DNA of 64,000 nucleotides, taken from Tropicimonas sediminicola. GTDB taxonomy: Bacteria > Pseudomonadota > Alphaproteobacteria > Rhodobacterales > Rhodobacteraceae. The stretch lies in the NCBI RefSeq assembly GCF_900188335.1, contig NZ_FZOY01000001.1:372001-436000 (forward strand), in the 5' to 3' direction. Position numbers and translations under genes: made by a program. Within the stretch, counting starts at the first letter, position 1. Each line of letters starts with the position of its first letter. The notes beneath the pieces were generated by a model, which had not been told where the DNA came from, made no database searches, and saw only the letters and a list, made by a program, of their open reading frames with translations. Below, piece after piece: positions 29,262 to 38,177 of this stretch.

Positions 29262-29309
29262 TGACACAGACCCGGCCCCTGCTCCGACGCATCCGACGTC
29301 GCCGCTGAC
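29262..29309 (+). CDS. Putative arginine-rich leader peptide before argD
   Basis: A 15-codon frame encodes MTQTRPLLRRIRRRR, with seven arginines (CGG, CGA, CGC, CGA, CGT, CGC, CGC) and a TGA stop. It lies 135 bases before argD, the first of two arginine biosynthesis genes. Runs of the end-product's codons just before such genes are the mark of ribosome-mediated attenuation. Against it: arginine codons are common by chance in GC-rich spacer, the ribosome site is weak, and no terminator with a T-run is visible after it. Confidence 0.4.
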
Positions 29310-29444
29310 CCCGCCTCCCGCGGGCCGCCCGCCTGCGCCCGTTCTGCCGTCATTTCCCCGAGAAAAGCCCGCAAGCGCCCTGTCGCATTGACACATCTCG
29401 CGCCCGCTGGCACTCCTTCGCACTCCTGACCAAAGGTTCCGTCG

Positions 29445-30626
29445 ATGATCCCGTCCGTCCTGCCGACCTACAACCGTGCACCGCTCAACTTCACCAGGGG
29501 TGAAGGCAGCTGGCTGATCGAGCGCGACGGGCGACGCTTTCTCGACCTCGGCGCGGGCATCGCGGTCAACGCGCTCGGCCATGCCCACCCGAGCCTGGTG
29601 CAGGCACTGACGGACCAGGCCGGCGCGCTCTGGCACACCTCCAACCTCTACCAGGTGGACCGGCAGCAGGCGCTCGCCGACCGGCTGGTGGAGCTGACCT
29701 TCGCCGACACGTGCTTCTTCACCAATTCCGGCACCGAGGCCTGCGAACTGGCGGTCAAGATGGCGCGCAAGTACTGGCACGCCAAGGGCCAGCCGGAACG
29801 GGTCAAGATCCTGACCTTCGACGGCGCCTTCCACGGCCGCTCCTCCGCCGCCATCGCCGCCGCGGGGACCGAGAAGATGATCGGCGGCTTCGGCCCGGTC
29901 CTGCCTGGCTTCGTCCACCTGCCGTTCGGCGACCTCCCGGCCCTGCGCAAGGCGCTCGAGGACCCGGAAGTCGGCGCGGTGCTGATCGAGCCGATCCAGG
30001 GCGAGGGCGGCATCCGCAGCCTTGGCGACAGCGCCCTGCGCGAGGTCCGCGCTGCCTGCGACGCCGCCGGCGCGCTGCTGATCCTCGACGAGGTGCAATG
30101 CGGCGTGGCCCGCACCGGCCGCCTCTTCGCCCATGAATGGGCGGGCGTCACGCCCGACATCATGATGGTCGCCAAGGGGATCGGCGGCGGCTTCCCGATC
30201 GGCGCGGTGCTGGCCACCGAGGCCGCCGCGGCCGGCATGACCGCCGGCACCCACGGCTCCACCTACGGCGGCAACCCGCTGGGCTGCGCCGTGGCCCTGG
30301 CCGTGCTCGCCACCGTGGCAGACCCGTCGTTCCTGGCCGAGGTCAACCGCAAGGCCGCGCTGCTGCGCCAGGGGCTCGAGGGCCTCGTCGCCGCCCATCC
30401 CGACGTCTTCGACGAGGTGCGCGGCGAAGGGCTGATGCTCGGCCTCCGCTGCCGCCCCGCCGCCGCCGAGATCGTGCAGGCCGGCTATGCCGAGGAGCTC
30501 CTCGTCGTGCCCGCCGCCGAGAACACGATCCGGCTGCTGCCGGCCCTCAACATCTCCGACGAGGAGATCGCCGAGGCGCTGGCACGTCTCGACCGCATGG
30601 CGCAGCGCGCTGCCAAGGCAGCCTGA
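29445..30626 (+). CDS. argD: Acetylornithine aminotransferase
   Basis: A 393-residue class III PLP aminotransferase. Features are [20 protein letters not shown] at the cofactor phosphate site, [40 protein letters not shown] and the PLP lysine in [18 protein letters not shown]. It converts N-acetylglutamate semialdehyde to N-acetylornithine, and in many bacteria it also serves succinyl-diaminopimelate synthesis. argF follows after 109 bases, separated by an interspersed hairpin element. Confidence 0.96.
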   Translation: MIPSVLPTYNRAPLNFTRGEGSWLIERDGRRFLDLGAGIAVNALGHAHPSLVQALTDQAGALWHTSNLYQVDRQQALADRLVELTFADTCFFTNSGTEACELAVKMARKYWHAKGQPERVKILTFDGAFHGRSSAAIAAAGTEKMIGGFGPVLPGFVHLPFGDLPALRKALEDPEVGAVLIEPIQGEGGIRSLGDSALREVRAACDAAGALLILDEVQCGVARTGRLFAHEWAGVTPDIMMVAKGIGGGFPIGAVLATEAAAAGMTAGTHGSTYGGNPLGCAVALAVLATVADPSFLAEVNRKAALLRQGLEGLVAAHPDVFDEVRGEGLMLGLRCRPAAAEIVQAGYAEELLVVPAAENTIRLLPALNISDEEIAEALARLDRMAQRAAKAA

Positions 30627-30648
30627 GCCGCTTGCTTCTCCTGTTTCC

Positions 30649-30710
30649 AAATATCCTCGGGGGGCGCCCCGGGTAAGCCCGGGGCGATCGGGGGGCAGAC
30701 AGCCCCCCGG
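30649..30710 (+). repeat. Interspersed hairpin element, family 1, copy A (argD-argF spacer)
   Basis: AAATATCCTCGGGGGG is followed by a variable hairpin GCCCCGGG-TAAG-CCCGGGGC (30666-30685) and the constant hairpin GGGGGGCAGACAGCCCCCC (30690-30708). Similar units are at 31692-31758 (inverted), 35080-35135 and 38747-38800. It may set the ratio of argD to argF transcript. Confidence 0.85.
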
Positions 30711-30735
30711 CCTCCCGGCCCAGAAAGACCGACCG

Positions 30736-31662
30736 ATGACCCACTTCCTCGACATCCACAAGACCGCCCCCGCCGACCTCCGGGCCATGATCGACAGCGC
30801 CCGCGCCATGAAGGAGGCCCGCAACGGCCAGCCCAAGGGCACCCCGGATGCCGACCTGCCGCTTGCCAACCACATGGTGGCGCTGATCTTCGAAAAGCCC
30901 TCGACGCGGACGCGCGTGTCCTTCGACGTCGGCGTGCGCCAGCTCGGCGGCCAGACGATGGTGCTCTCGGGCAGCGACATGCAGCTCGGCCATGGCGAGA
31001 CCATCGAGGACACCGCCCGCGTGCTCTCGCGCTACGTCGACATGATCATGATCCGCACCTTCGAGGAGGCCACCCTGCTGGAGCTGGCCGAGGCCGCGAC
31101 GGTGCCGGTGATCAACGGGCTCACCAACCGCTCGCATCCCTGCCAGATCATGGCCGACATCCTGACCTTCGAGGAGCACCGCGGCCCGATCGCCGGCCGC
31201 AAGGTGGTCTGGTCGGGCGACGGCAACAACGTCTGCGCCTCGTTTCTGCACGCCGCCGGCCAGTTCGGCTTCGACTTCACCTTCACCGGCCCGCCGACGC
31301 TGGATCCCGAGCCCGAGTTCGTCGGCTTCGCCCGCGAGCAGGGCGTCTCGGTGCAGATCGAGCGCGACCCGCACAAGGCCGTCGAGGGGGCGGACCTGGT
31401 GGTCACCGACACCTGGCTGTCGATGCACGATTCCAAGTCGGCGCAGGAACGCCGCCACAACCAGCTGCGCCCCTACCAGGTGAACGAACGCCTGATGGCC
31501 GCCGCCGGCCCGCAGGCGCTCTTCATGCACTGCCTGCCCGCGCACCGCGAGGAAGAGGCGACCTCGGCGGTGATGGACGGGCCGCAATCGGTGATCTTCG
31601 ACGAGGCCGAGAACCGCCTGCACGCCCAGAAGGCGATCATGCGCTGGTGCCTCGGGGTCTGA
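30736..31662 (+). CDS. argF: Ornithine carbamoyltransferase
   Basis: A 308-residue enzyme of arginine synthesis that makes citrulline from ornithine and carbamoyl phosphate. The carbamoyl-phosphate loop is [15 protein letters not shown], followed by [12 protein letters not shown]; the ornithine-binding loop is SMHDS (a DxxxSMG variant), and the catalytic cysteine is in [12 protein letters not shown]. Length fits anabolic family members. Transcribed with argD in the same direction; the enzyme works as a cytosolic trimer. Confidence 0.97.
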   Translation: MTHFLDIHKTAPADLRAMIDSARAMKEARNGQPKGTPDADLPLANHMVALIFEKPSTRTRVSFDVGVRQLGGQTMVLSGSDMQLGHGETIEDTARVLSRYVDMIMIRTFEEATLLELAEAATVPVINGLTNRSHPCQIMADILTFEEHRGPIAGRKVVWSGDGNNVCASFLHAAGQFGFDFTFTGPPTLDPEPEFVGFAREQGVSVQIERDPHKAVEGADLVVTDTWLSMHDSKSAQERRHNQLRPYQVNERLMAAAGPQALFMHCLPAHREEEATSAVMDGPQSVIFDEAENRLHAQKAIMRWCLGV

Positions 31663-31691
31663 CCCCGGCGCAGGCGCGGACCGGTTCGGTG

Positions 31692-31758
31692 GCGGGGGGC
31701 TGTCTGCCCCCCGCGCTTCCCGGACAGGTCCGGGAAGCTCCCCCCGAGGGTATTTTCA
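31692..31758 (-). repeat. Interspersed hairpin element, family 1, copy B (inverted, argF-hrpB)
   Basis: The constant hairpin GGGGGGCTGTCTGCCCCCC is extended by GC to a 9-bp stem (31692-31714). The variable hairpin is GCTTCCCGGA-CAGG-TCCGGGAAGC-type at 31715-31738, and CCCCCCGAGGGTATTTTC ends the unit. Read on the plus strand it ends in a T-rich stretch 30-96 bases past the argF stop and may act as its terminator. Confidence 0.85.
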
Positions 31759-31773
31759 CCAGGAGAGACCGGG

Positions 31774-34218
31774 TCAGGCGCCCGGTTTGCGGCGTTTTGC
31801 GCGGAGGGTCGGGTCGGCCTCCGTCGGGTCCTCCGGCCAGGGGTGCCGAGGGTAGCGCGCGCGCATGTCCTTGCGCACGTCGGCGTAGGAGCTGGCCCAG
31901 AAACCCGGCAGGTCCATCGTGGTCTGCACCGGGCGTCCGGCGGGGGAGAGCAGGGTGACCCGCAGCGGCAGGCGGCGGGGTCCGACCGTCGGGTGGATGG
32001 TCTGGCCGAACATCTCCTGCACCCGGAGCGCGATCTCCGGCGCCTCGCCCGCGTAGTCGATCGGCACCTTGCGCCCGAGCGGCGTGGTGAAGGCGCCGGG
32101 CATCTCCCGGTCCAGCCGCTGCATTGCGTCCCAGCCGATGCGGGCGCGGAGCGGCTCGGTCAGGTCGAGGCCGCGGATCTGGTCGGCACTGCGCGCGGTG
32201 CCGAGAAAGGGCAGCAGCCAGTCCTCGGCCTCGTCCAGCAGCGCCTCCTCGGACAGGTCCGCGATCTCGCCGCCCTCGGCGCGGTAGAGCAGGGCGCGCG
32301 CCTGCAGCCGCCGCGCGGCATCGCTCCACGGCAGGCCGAGCTGGCGGACCCCCTCCAGTGCCGCCTGCGCCAGCGCCTCGGCGGGGGCATCGCGCCAGAT
32401 CCGGTCGGCCAGCACCAGCGCGCCGAAGCGCTCCTGCTGCCGCGCCACCACGCGGCGCTCGCGCTTCGACCATTCGGCGACGTCGACCCAGCCGATCTGG
32501 TCGCCATATAGCCCGCGCAGCTCGCTCTCGGTGATCGGCAGGGCGAGGCGGACCCGCGCCTCGCGCGCGTCGCCGTCCAGGTCGGTGGCCACGATCAGCC
32601 GCTGGCCGGCCAGCGGATCGGCCTCGTTCATCACCGCGCCCTTGCCGCCCGACAGCAGCCAGCGCGGCGCGTCGCCGGGGCGGCGCAGGCCGATCCGGTC
32701 GGGATAGGCGAGGGCGGCGGCCTCGGCCGGCGAGACCCCGGCGTCGGTGTCCGGCGCCAGCCGGGAGAGGCGCGCGGCTTCGGTGCGGATGCGCTCCAGC
32801 GCGCCGCGGTCCGGCGGCACCGGGGCGCTCCTGGGCTCGCGCAGCGCGGCCAGCCGCAGCGACAGGTCGCAGGGCGCGCCCCGCAGCGGATCGCGCTCCG
32901 CCAGCACCGCGGCCAGCGGCGCGGCCGTGCGGCCGGCGCGCAGCAGCATATGCGCGAGCCGCGGGTGCAGCGGCAGGGCGGCCATGGCGCGGCCGTGTTC
33001 GGTGATGCGCCCCGCGGCATCCAGCGCGCCGAGGCCCGCGAGCAGCGCTTGCGCCTCGGCCAGCGCGCCCTCCGGCGGCGGGGTCAGGAACGGCAGGGAC
33101 GTACTGCCCCAGAGCGCCAGTTCGAGCGCCAGCCCCGTCAGGTCGGCAGCCTCGATCTCGGCGGGGGGGAAGGCCGCGAGCCCGCCCTCCTCGCCCTTTG
33201 TCCAGAGCCGGTAGCAGGTGCCCGGCGCAAGCCGCCCGGCGCGGCCGGCCCGCTGGGTCGCCTCGGCGCGGGTCACCCGTTCCGTCACCAGGCGCGACAT
33301 GCCGGAGCCGGGGTCGAACCGCGCCCGCCGGGCCCGGCCGGCGTCCACCACGCAGGTGATCCCCTCGATGGTCAGCGAGGTCTCGGCGATCGAGGTCGCC
33401 AGCACCACCTTGCGGCCGTCGCGGGCCGGCGCGACCGCCGCACGCTGGGCCTTGAACGGCATCGCCCCGAAGAGCGGATGCAGCGCCACGCCCTCCGGCA
33501 GGCGCGGGGCGAGCTGCGCCTCCGTGCGCCGGATCTCGCCTTCGCCGGGCAGGAAGACCAGCAGGCTGCCCCCGGTCTGGCCGAGCGCCTCCAGCACCTG
33601 CTCGGCCACCGCCTGTTCCAGCCGCGCGCGCTTGTCGAGCGGCCGCTCGAGGTGCCGGATCTCGACCGGAAAGGCGCGGCCCTCGGCGGTGACGACGGGC
33701 GCGCCGCCCATCAGCTCGGCCACCGGGGCGGCATCGAGCGTGGCCGACATCGGCAGCAGGATCAGATCGTCGCGCAGCGCCTCTCGGATCTCGAGGCAGA
33801 GCGCCAGCCCGAGATCGGCGTTCAGCGAGCGTTCGTGGAACTCGTCGAAGAGCACCGCGCCGACCCCGGAGAGCTCAGGATCGGCCTGCAGCATCCGGGT
33901 CAGGATGCCCTCGGTCACAACCTCGATACGCGTGCGCGGCCCGACCCGCGTCTCGCCGCGCATGCGGAACCCGACCGTCGCCCCGGGGGCCTCGCCCAGC
34001 TGTTCGGCCAGCCGCTCGGCCGCCGCCCGCGCCGCCAGCCGCCGCGGCTCGAGCATCAGGATCCGGCCCTCCGTCAGCCCCGCTTCCAGCAGCGCAAGCG
34101 GCACACGCGTCGTCTTGCCGGCCCCCGGCGGCGCCTGCAGAACGGCATGTCCGGCGCGTTTCAGCGCTTCCACCAGCTCTGGCAGGACGGCGTCGATCGG
34201 AAGTGGGGCAGGGGGCAT
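31774..34218 (-). CDS. hrpB: ATP-dependent RNA helicase HrpB
   Basis: An 814-residue DEAH-box helicase. Walker A is LQAPPGAGKTTRVPLALLEA, the DEAH-box variant is LFDEFHERSLNADLG, motif III is MSATLDA, and motif VI is QRAGRAGRLAPGTCYRLW. HrpB-specific helicase-associated and C-terminal domains fill the second half. It has RNA-dependent ATPase activity; the cellular role in alphaproteobacteria is unclear. It starts eight bases after the stop of the DUF3108 gene, so both are likely one transcript. Confidence 0.95.
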   Translation of the reverse strand: MPPAPLPIDAVLPELVEALKRAGHAVLQAPPGAGKTTRVPLALLEAGLTEGRILMLEPRRLAARAAAERLAEQLGEAPGATVGFRMRGETRVGPRTRIEVVTEGILTRMLQADPELSGVGAVLFDEFHERSLNADLGLALCLEIREALRDDLILLPMSATLDAAPVAELMGGAPVVTAEGRAFPVEIRHLERPLDKRARLEQAVAEQVLEALGQTGGSLLVFLPGEGEIRRTEAQLAPRLPEGVALHPLFGAMPFKAQRAAVAPARDGRKVVLATSIAETSLTIEGITCVVDAGRARRARFDPGSGMSRLVTERVTRAEATQRAGRAGRLAPGTCYRLWTKGEEGGLAAFPPAEIEAADLTGLALELALWGSTSLPFLTPPPEGALAEAQALLAGLGALDAAGRITEHGRAMAALPLHPRLAHMLLRAGRTAAPLAAVLAERDPLRGAPCDLSLRLAALREPRSAPVPPDRGALERIRTEAARLSRLAPDTDAGVSPAEAAALAYPDRIGLRRPGDAPRWLLSGGKGAVMNEADPLAGQRLIVATDLDGDAREARVRLALPITESELRGLYGDQIGWVDVAEWSKRERRVVARQQERFGALVLADRIWRDAPAEALAQAALEGVRQLGLPWSDAARRLQARALLYRAEGGEIADLSEEALLDEAEDWLLPFLGTARSADQIRGLDLTEPLRARIGWDAMQRLDREMPGAFTTPLGRKVPIDYAGEAPEIALRVQEMFGQTIHPTVGPRRLPLRVTLLSPAGRPVQTTMDLPGFWASSYADVRKDMRARYPRHPWPEDPTEADPTLRAKRRKPGA

Positions 34219-34226
34219 GGGCGGGC

Positions 34227-34955
34227 CTAGCGGCGGGAGAACACCATGCTGCCATAGCTGGTGCGGGCCCGAACCTCCACCACCGGCCAGAGATCGCCGC
34301 GCGAGGTGTCGTAGGTGACCTCGAAATTGCGGAAGCTGGTGTCGGCGAGGTCCTTGGGCTTGTAGCCGTCCACCCGGATGTACTGCGCCGGACAGACGAA
34401 ACGGTCGCCCTCCTGCCGGCCGCCCGAGAGCTTGATCCGGTGCACCTCGCGCCCGTCATAGGTCGAGATGTCGAGGTCGCAGGCCAGCCCGGCGGGCCGG
34501 CTCCGCAGCAGCGCGAAGAGCCCGGTCATCGGGTCCACGACACCGGGGTGGTCCTTGCCCTCGGCATGCCAGTCCTTGCGCTTCGTGTCGGGCGGGTCCT
34601 GGGTCACGGTGGCGATGCCGCCCGGAAAGCGGATCTGCTTGGTCTTGCTCTCGCCGCGCTCCCGGGTCGCCTCGTCATAGGCGGCGGGGGTGTAGCGGTT
34701 GCCCGACACCCGGCCCGACGACCGCGCCTCCGCCCGCAGACGGTAGATGCCGCCGACCAGCCCGCTGCTCTCGGCGACGGCGGCGGCGGTGTACTGCCCG
34801 TCGCGCTCGGCGCCGCCGATCGACAGCGTGCCGCCTCGAATGCCGGCGAAACTCACGTCGAACACCGCCTGCTCCTCCTGTGCGGCAAGCGGGCGTAGGG
34901 GCAGGATCGCAAGGGCGAGGGCAAGCGCGGGAAGAACGGCAGTCAGGCGGCGCAT
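34227..34955 (-). CDS. DUF3108 exported protein
   Basis: A 242-residue protein with an N-terminal signal peptide (LPALALALAILPLRPLAAQ, cleavage after AAQ is likely). The mature part is beta-rich and matches DUF3108: YTAAAVAESSGLVGGIYRLR, then YTPAAYDEATRERGESKTKQ. DUF3108 proteins are periplasmic with unknown function, thought to be lipoprotein-like in shape. It precedes hrpB on the same strand, with an eight-base gap. Confidence 0.87.
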   Translation of the reverse strand: MRRLTAVLPALALALAILPLRPLAAQEEQAVFDVSFAGIRGGTLSIGGAERDGQYTAAAVAESSGLVGGIYRLRAEARSSGRVSGNRYTPAAYDEATRERGESKTKQIRFPGGIATVTQDPPDTKRKDWHAEGKDHPGVVDPMTGLFALLRSRPAGLACDLDISTYDGREVHRIKLSGGRQEGDRFVCPAQYIRVDGYKPKDLADTSFRNFEVTYDTSRGDLWPVVEVRARTSYGSMVFSRR

Positions 34956-35079
34956 CGGCGTCTCCGGCTGGGGGCTGAAACGCCGCCAAAGGGCCGCAAA
35001 ACCCGCGTCAGGTCAACCGGCGGCCCAACACGAGCCGGTGAAGCAGCGCGCTCCCGCCCATGGCCTTCGCCTGTCGGGA

Positions 35080-35135
35080 GATATCCTCGGGGGGAGCCTC
35101 GGCACGGGGCGCGCGGGGGGGCAGACAGCCCCCCG
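35080..35135 (+). repeat. Interspersed hairpin element, family 1, copy C
   Basis: GATATCCTCGGGGGG is followed by a variable hairpin GCCTCG-GCA-CGGGGC (35096-35110, one G-T pair) and the constant hairpin GGGGGGCAGACAGCCCCCC (35116-35134). Confidence 0.82.
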
Positions 35136-35190
35136 TCCCACCCCTCCGGCAGCGCAACGGCCCGGATCGGCGCACCGCACCCAACCCGGG

Positions 35191-35260
35191 CGGCTCCCGC
35201 CGACGCCCTCCGCCCGCAGGGCGTCGGACGCCCGTTGGGCCGGGCGCGCCTTCGGCGCGC
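35191..35260 (-). repeat. Interspersed hairpin element, family 2, copy 3 (inverted)
   Basis: Read on the minus strand it has arm 1 GCGCGCC-GAA-GGCGCGC (35244-35260), the linker CGGCCCAACGGG, arm 2 CCGACGCCCT paired with AGGGCGTCGG (35200-35227), and the tail CGGGAGCC. The linker and tail match copies 1 and 2 while both arms differ. Confidence 0.75.
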
Positions 35261-35353
35261 AGGCCCGTGGCGGCGTCTGGACATTTCCGGCCGGGAGGAG
35301 GAAGACAGGCGCCGAGGAACCCGCCCCGAGGCAACGCGGAGGATCGCAGGCGC

Positions 35354-36337
35354 ATGGATATCGAAGACCTGGCACGCCGGGTGACAGCCGGCGAACGGCG
35401 CGCGCTCGCCCGGGCCATCACCCTGATCGAGAGCAACCGGGCCGACCACCGCGCCCTGGCGCTCCAGCTGGCCGACCGGCTCTCCGGCACCGGCAACCAG
35501 GCGCTGCGCCTCGGCCTGTCCGGCACGCCGGGCGTCGGCAAGTCGACCTTCATCGAGAGCTTCGGCAACATGCTGACCGAGCAGGGGCTGCGCGTCGCCG
35601 TGCTGGCGGTCGACCCGTCCTCGGCCCGATCGGGCGGCTCGATCCTCGGGGACAAGACCCGCATGGAGACGCTCTCGCGCAACCCCAACGCCTTCATCCG
35701 CCCCTCGCCGAGCCAGTCCGAGCTCGGCGGCGTCGCCCGGCGCACCCGCGAGGTGGTCGCGCTCTGCGAGGCGGCAGGCTTCGACGTGGTGCTGATCGAG
35801 ACCGTGGGCGTCGGCCAGTCCGAAACCATGGTCGCCCAGATGTCCGACATCTTCCTGCTGCTGCTCGCCCCGGCGGGCGGCGACGAGCTGCAGGGGGTCA
35901 AGCGCGGCATCATGGAGATCGCCGACATGATCCTCGTCAACAAGGCCGACGGCGCGCTGAAGCCGGTGGCGACCCGCACCTGCGCCGATTACGCCGGCGC
36001 CCTGCACCTGCTGCGCAAGCGCCCCGAGGACCCGGAGGGCTTCCCCAAGGCGATGACCGTCTCCGCCGTCGAAGGCGAGGGCCTGAGAACCGCCTGGGAG
36101 GAGATGCAGACCCTCGCCGCCTGGCGCCGCGAGACCGGCCACTGGCAGGCCCGCCGCGCCCGCCAGTCCCGCCACTGGTTCGAGGAGGAGGTCCGCCTCG
36201 GCCTGCTCGCCCGGCTCTCCGGCTCGCCCGAGATGCGCGCCCGCATGGAGGCGCTCGGCACCCGCGTCGCCGAGGGCGACCTCGCCCCGGCCGCCGCCGC
36301 CCACGAGATGCTCGCCCTGCTCGACGCGGCGCCCTGA
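35354..36337 (+). CDS. meaB: MeaB/ArgK family GTPase (methylmalonyl-CoA mutase chaperone)
   Basis: A 327-residue P-loop GTPase of the SIMIBI class. Walker A is LSGTPGVGKSTFIESFG, followed by VLAVDPSSARSGGSILGDKT, the switch-like IETVGVGQSE and the specificity motif VNKAD. It protects and reloads adenosylcobalamin-dependent methylmalonyl-CoA mutase. The mutase gene is not in this window. The DMT exporter gene begins one base after its stop, so the two are co-transcribed. Confidence 0.94.
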   Translation: MDIEDLARRVTAGERRALARAITLIESNRADHRALALQLADRLSGTGNQALRLGLSGTPGVGKSTFIESFGNMLTEQGLRVAVLAVDPSSARSGGSILGDKTRMETLSRNPNAFIRPSPSQSELGGVARRTREVVALCEAAGFDVVLIETVGVGQSETMVAQMSDIFLLLLAPAGGDELQGVKRGIMEIADMILVNKADGALKPVATRTCADYAGALHLLRKRPEDPEGFPKAMTVSAVEGEGLRTAWEEMQTLAAWRRETGHWQARRARQSRHWFEEEVRLGLLARLSGSPEMRARMEALGTRVAEGDLAPAAAAHEMLALLDAAP

Positions 36338-36338
36338 G

Positions 36339-37214
36339 GTGACGGCGCTGTCCGACAACCTCCGCGGCGCGCTCTTCATGACCGCCGCCATGGCCGCCTT
36401 CGCGCTCGAGGACACCTTCCTCAAGTCCGCCACCGTCACCATGGCGGTGGGGCAGGCGCTGATGCTGCTGGGCCTTTTCGGAACCGCGGGTTTCGTCCTG
36501 CTCGGCCTGGTCCGCGGCGAGCCGGTCGCCGACCGCCGCATGATCCATCCGCGGATGTGGCTCCGCGCGGCCTTCGAGGCCTGCGGCCGCATCTTCTATA
36601 CTCTCGCCATCGCCGTGGCCCCGCTCTCCAACGCCACCGCGATCCTGCAGGCGACCCCCATCGTCGTCGTCGCCGGCGCCGCGATGTTCATGGGCGAACA
36701 GGTCGGCTGGCGCCGCTGGCTGGCGATTCTCGCGGGCTTCGCCGGGGTGCTGATGATCCTGCGCCCGGGGCTCTCGGGCTTCGACAGCAGCGCGCTGCTG
36801 GCCTTTCTGGGCATGCTGGGCTTCGCGGGCCGCGACCTCGCCACCCGCGCCGCGCCGAAAGGGCTCACCAACGCCCAGATCGGGATCTGCGGCTACTCGA
36901 TCCTGGTACCCACCGGCGCGCTGCTGCTGGTCCTGACCGGCAACCCGCTCACCTTCGTGGCCTCCGGCATCGGCCATGCGGCCCTCGCCAGCCTGTGCAG
37001 CGTCGCGGCCTACACCGGGCTCACCGCCGCGATGCGCATGGGCGAGGTCTCGGCGGTCACGCCGTTCCGCTACACCCGGCTGCTGTTTGGCGTCGGCCTC
37101 GGCATGGTGGTCTTCTCCGAACGCCCCGACGCGATGACCCTTGCGGGCAGCGCTGTCATCCTCGCCGCCGGCCTCTATATCATGCTGCGCGAAAGCGGGC
37201 TGCGCCGCCGCTGA
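36339..37214 (+). CDS. DMT family (EamA) transporter
   Basis: A 291-residue inner-membrane protein with ten hydrophobic helices in two EamA repeats. Typical segments are PLSNATAILQATPIVVVAGA with the following helix, and SVAAYTGLTAAMRMGEVSAV near the end of repeat two. These carriers export amino acids, nucleobases or other metabolites. The start is a GTG one base after the meaB stop. Substrate unknown. Confidence 0.9.
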   Translation: MTALSDNLRGALFMTAAMAAFALEDTFLKSATVTMAVGQALMLLGLFGTAGFVLLGLVRGEPVADRRMIHPRMWLRAAFEACGRIFYTLAIAVAPLSNATAILQATPIVVVAGAAMFMGEQVGWRRWLAILAGFAGVLMILRPGLSGFDSSALLAFLGMLGFAGRDLATRAAPKGLTNAQIGICGYSILVPTGALLLVLTGNPLTFVASGIGHAALASLCSVAAYTGLTAAMRMGEVSAVTPFRYTRLLFGVGLGMVVFSERPDAMTLAGSAVILAAGLYIMLRESGLRRR

Positions 37215-37268
37215 TGGGCGCGCACGAGGCCGGGGCGGCGGACCGGGCAGGCAAAGGGGGGAATCGGC

Positions 37269-37297
37269 TTGACACCGGCTCCGGCATGCTCTTAAAC
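37269..37297 (+). promoter_or_regulatory. Putative promoter of rpmB
   Basis: A perfect TTGACA (37269-37274) is followed after 17 bases by TTAAAC (37292-37297). A start near 37304 would give a leader of about 80 bases before the L28 gene. The -10 match is only three of six. Confidence 0.55.
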
Positions 37298-37382
37298 GCG
37301 CGAACGGAATTCGGGGCGCCCCGGCCGGACACCCTGGCCCGGGTTGTGCCCCATTTGTCATACGAACGTCGAGGATCATCCA

Positions 37383-37670
37383 ATGTCGCGTGTCTGCGAA
37401 CTGACCGGTAAAGGTCCGATGGTTGGCAACAACGTCAGCCACGCCAACAACAAGACCAAGCGCCGCTTTCTGCCGAACCTGCAGGACGTGACGCTCATCT
37501 CCGACGCCCTCGGGCGCTCCTTCAAGCTGCGGATCTCGTCCTCCGCCCTGCGGTCGGTCGACCACCGCGGCGGCCTCGACGCGTTCCTCGCCAAGGCCAG
37601 CGACGAAGAGCTCTCCGCCAAGGCGCTGAAGATCAAGAAGGATATCGCCAAGGCCCAGGCAGCCGCCTGA
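37383..37670 (+). CDS. rpmB: 50S ribosomal protein L28
   Basis: A 95-residue protein of the large ribosomal subunit. [36 protein letters not shown] and the [20 protein letters not shown] block match bacterial L28. It lacks the CxxC pairs of zinc-binding forms, having only one cysteine near the N-terminus. A strong intrinsic terminator follows, so it is monocistronic. Confidence 0.98.
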   Translation: MSRVCELTGKGPMVGNNVSHANNKTKRRFLPNLQDVTLISDALGRSFKLRISSSALRSVDHRGGLDAFLAKASDEELSAKALKIKKDIAKAQAAA

Positions 37671-37693
37671 TCCGGCCTCCGGCTCTTTCTGAC

Positions 37694-37727
37694 GCGGCCC
37701 TGCCATCCGGCGGGGCCGCTTTCTTTT
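37694..37727 (+). terminator. Rho-independent terminator of rpmB
   Basis: GCGGCCCTGCC pairs with GGCGGGGCCGC (one T-G pair) around ATCC, followed by TTTCTTTT. It starts 23 bases past the rpmB stop. Confidence 0.92.
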
Positions 37728-37767
37728 GTGCGTTGCGTTTCCCGGATGCCTGTCTAGTGTGCATCCG

Positions 37768-38106
37768 ATGACTGGCCGCCTGCTATCCCTCGTGCTGATC
37801 CTGAGCCTCGGACTCTCGTCCCTGGGCTTCGGCATGGCGCTCGGCAGGGCGCCGGCCGTGGGCGAAATGGTCATCTGCACCGGCTACGGCGCGGTCACGA
37901 TCTCCTTCGACGCGGACGGCAACCCGGTCGAATCGCACGGCCTTTGCCCCGACGCCGCGCTGGCCTTCTGGGCCGAACCGCCGGCGCCGCCGGCGACCAA
38001 TGCGCCGGCAGATCTCGCCCCGGCCTGGCGCGACCGGCTGCAGGACGTCGCGATCGCCCCCGCCAGGGTGCCGCACGGCCGCGGCGCCCGCGCCCCTCCC
38101 GCCTGA
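37768..38106 (+). CDS. Small exported protein before the copper chaperone (DUF2946-like)
   Basis: A 112-residue protein. The N-terminus is one hydrophobic helix (LLSLVLILSLGLSSLGFGMA) that may be a signal anchor. MVICTGYGAVTISFDADGNP and ESHGLCPDAALAF then place Cys, His and Cys as in small DUF2946-type copper-associated proteins. The rest is Pro/Ala-rich. It precedes the PCu(A)C chaperone gene by 71 bases in the same direction, so copper delivery to the cytochrome oxidase is a reasonable guess. Confidence 0.6.
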   Translation: MTGRLLSLVLILSLGLSSLGFGMALGRAPAVGEMVICTGYGAVTISFDADGNPVESHGLCPDAALAFWAEPPAPPATNAPADLAPAWRDRLQDVAIAPARVPHGRGARAPPA

Positions 38107-38177
38107 TCCCGTCCGACCGGCCCCGGCAGCCTGCCGAGGCCCCACCCAGACCAGACACAGATCAGACGGAGACCCAG

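Larger units (their letters stand above)
34956..35353. other. Divergent intergenic region rich in hairpin elements
   Basis: About 400 bases separate the DUF3108 gene from meaB. The region holds family 1 copy C and an inverted family 2 copy, both listed separately. No gene is evident. Promoters for both genes should lie here, but I cannot assign boxes with confidence. Confidence 0.5.
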
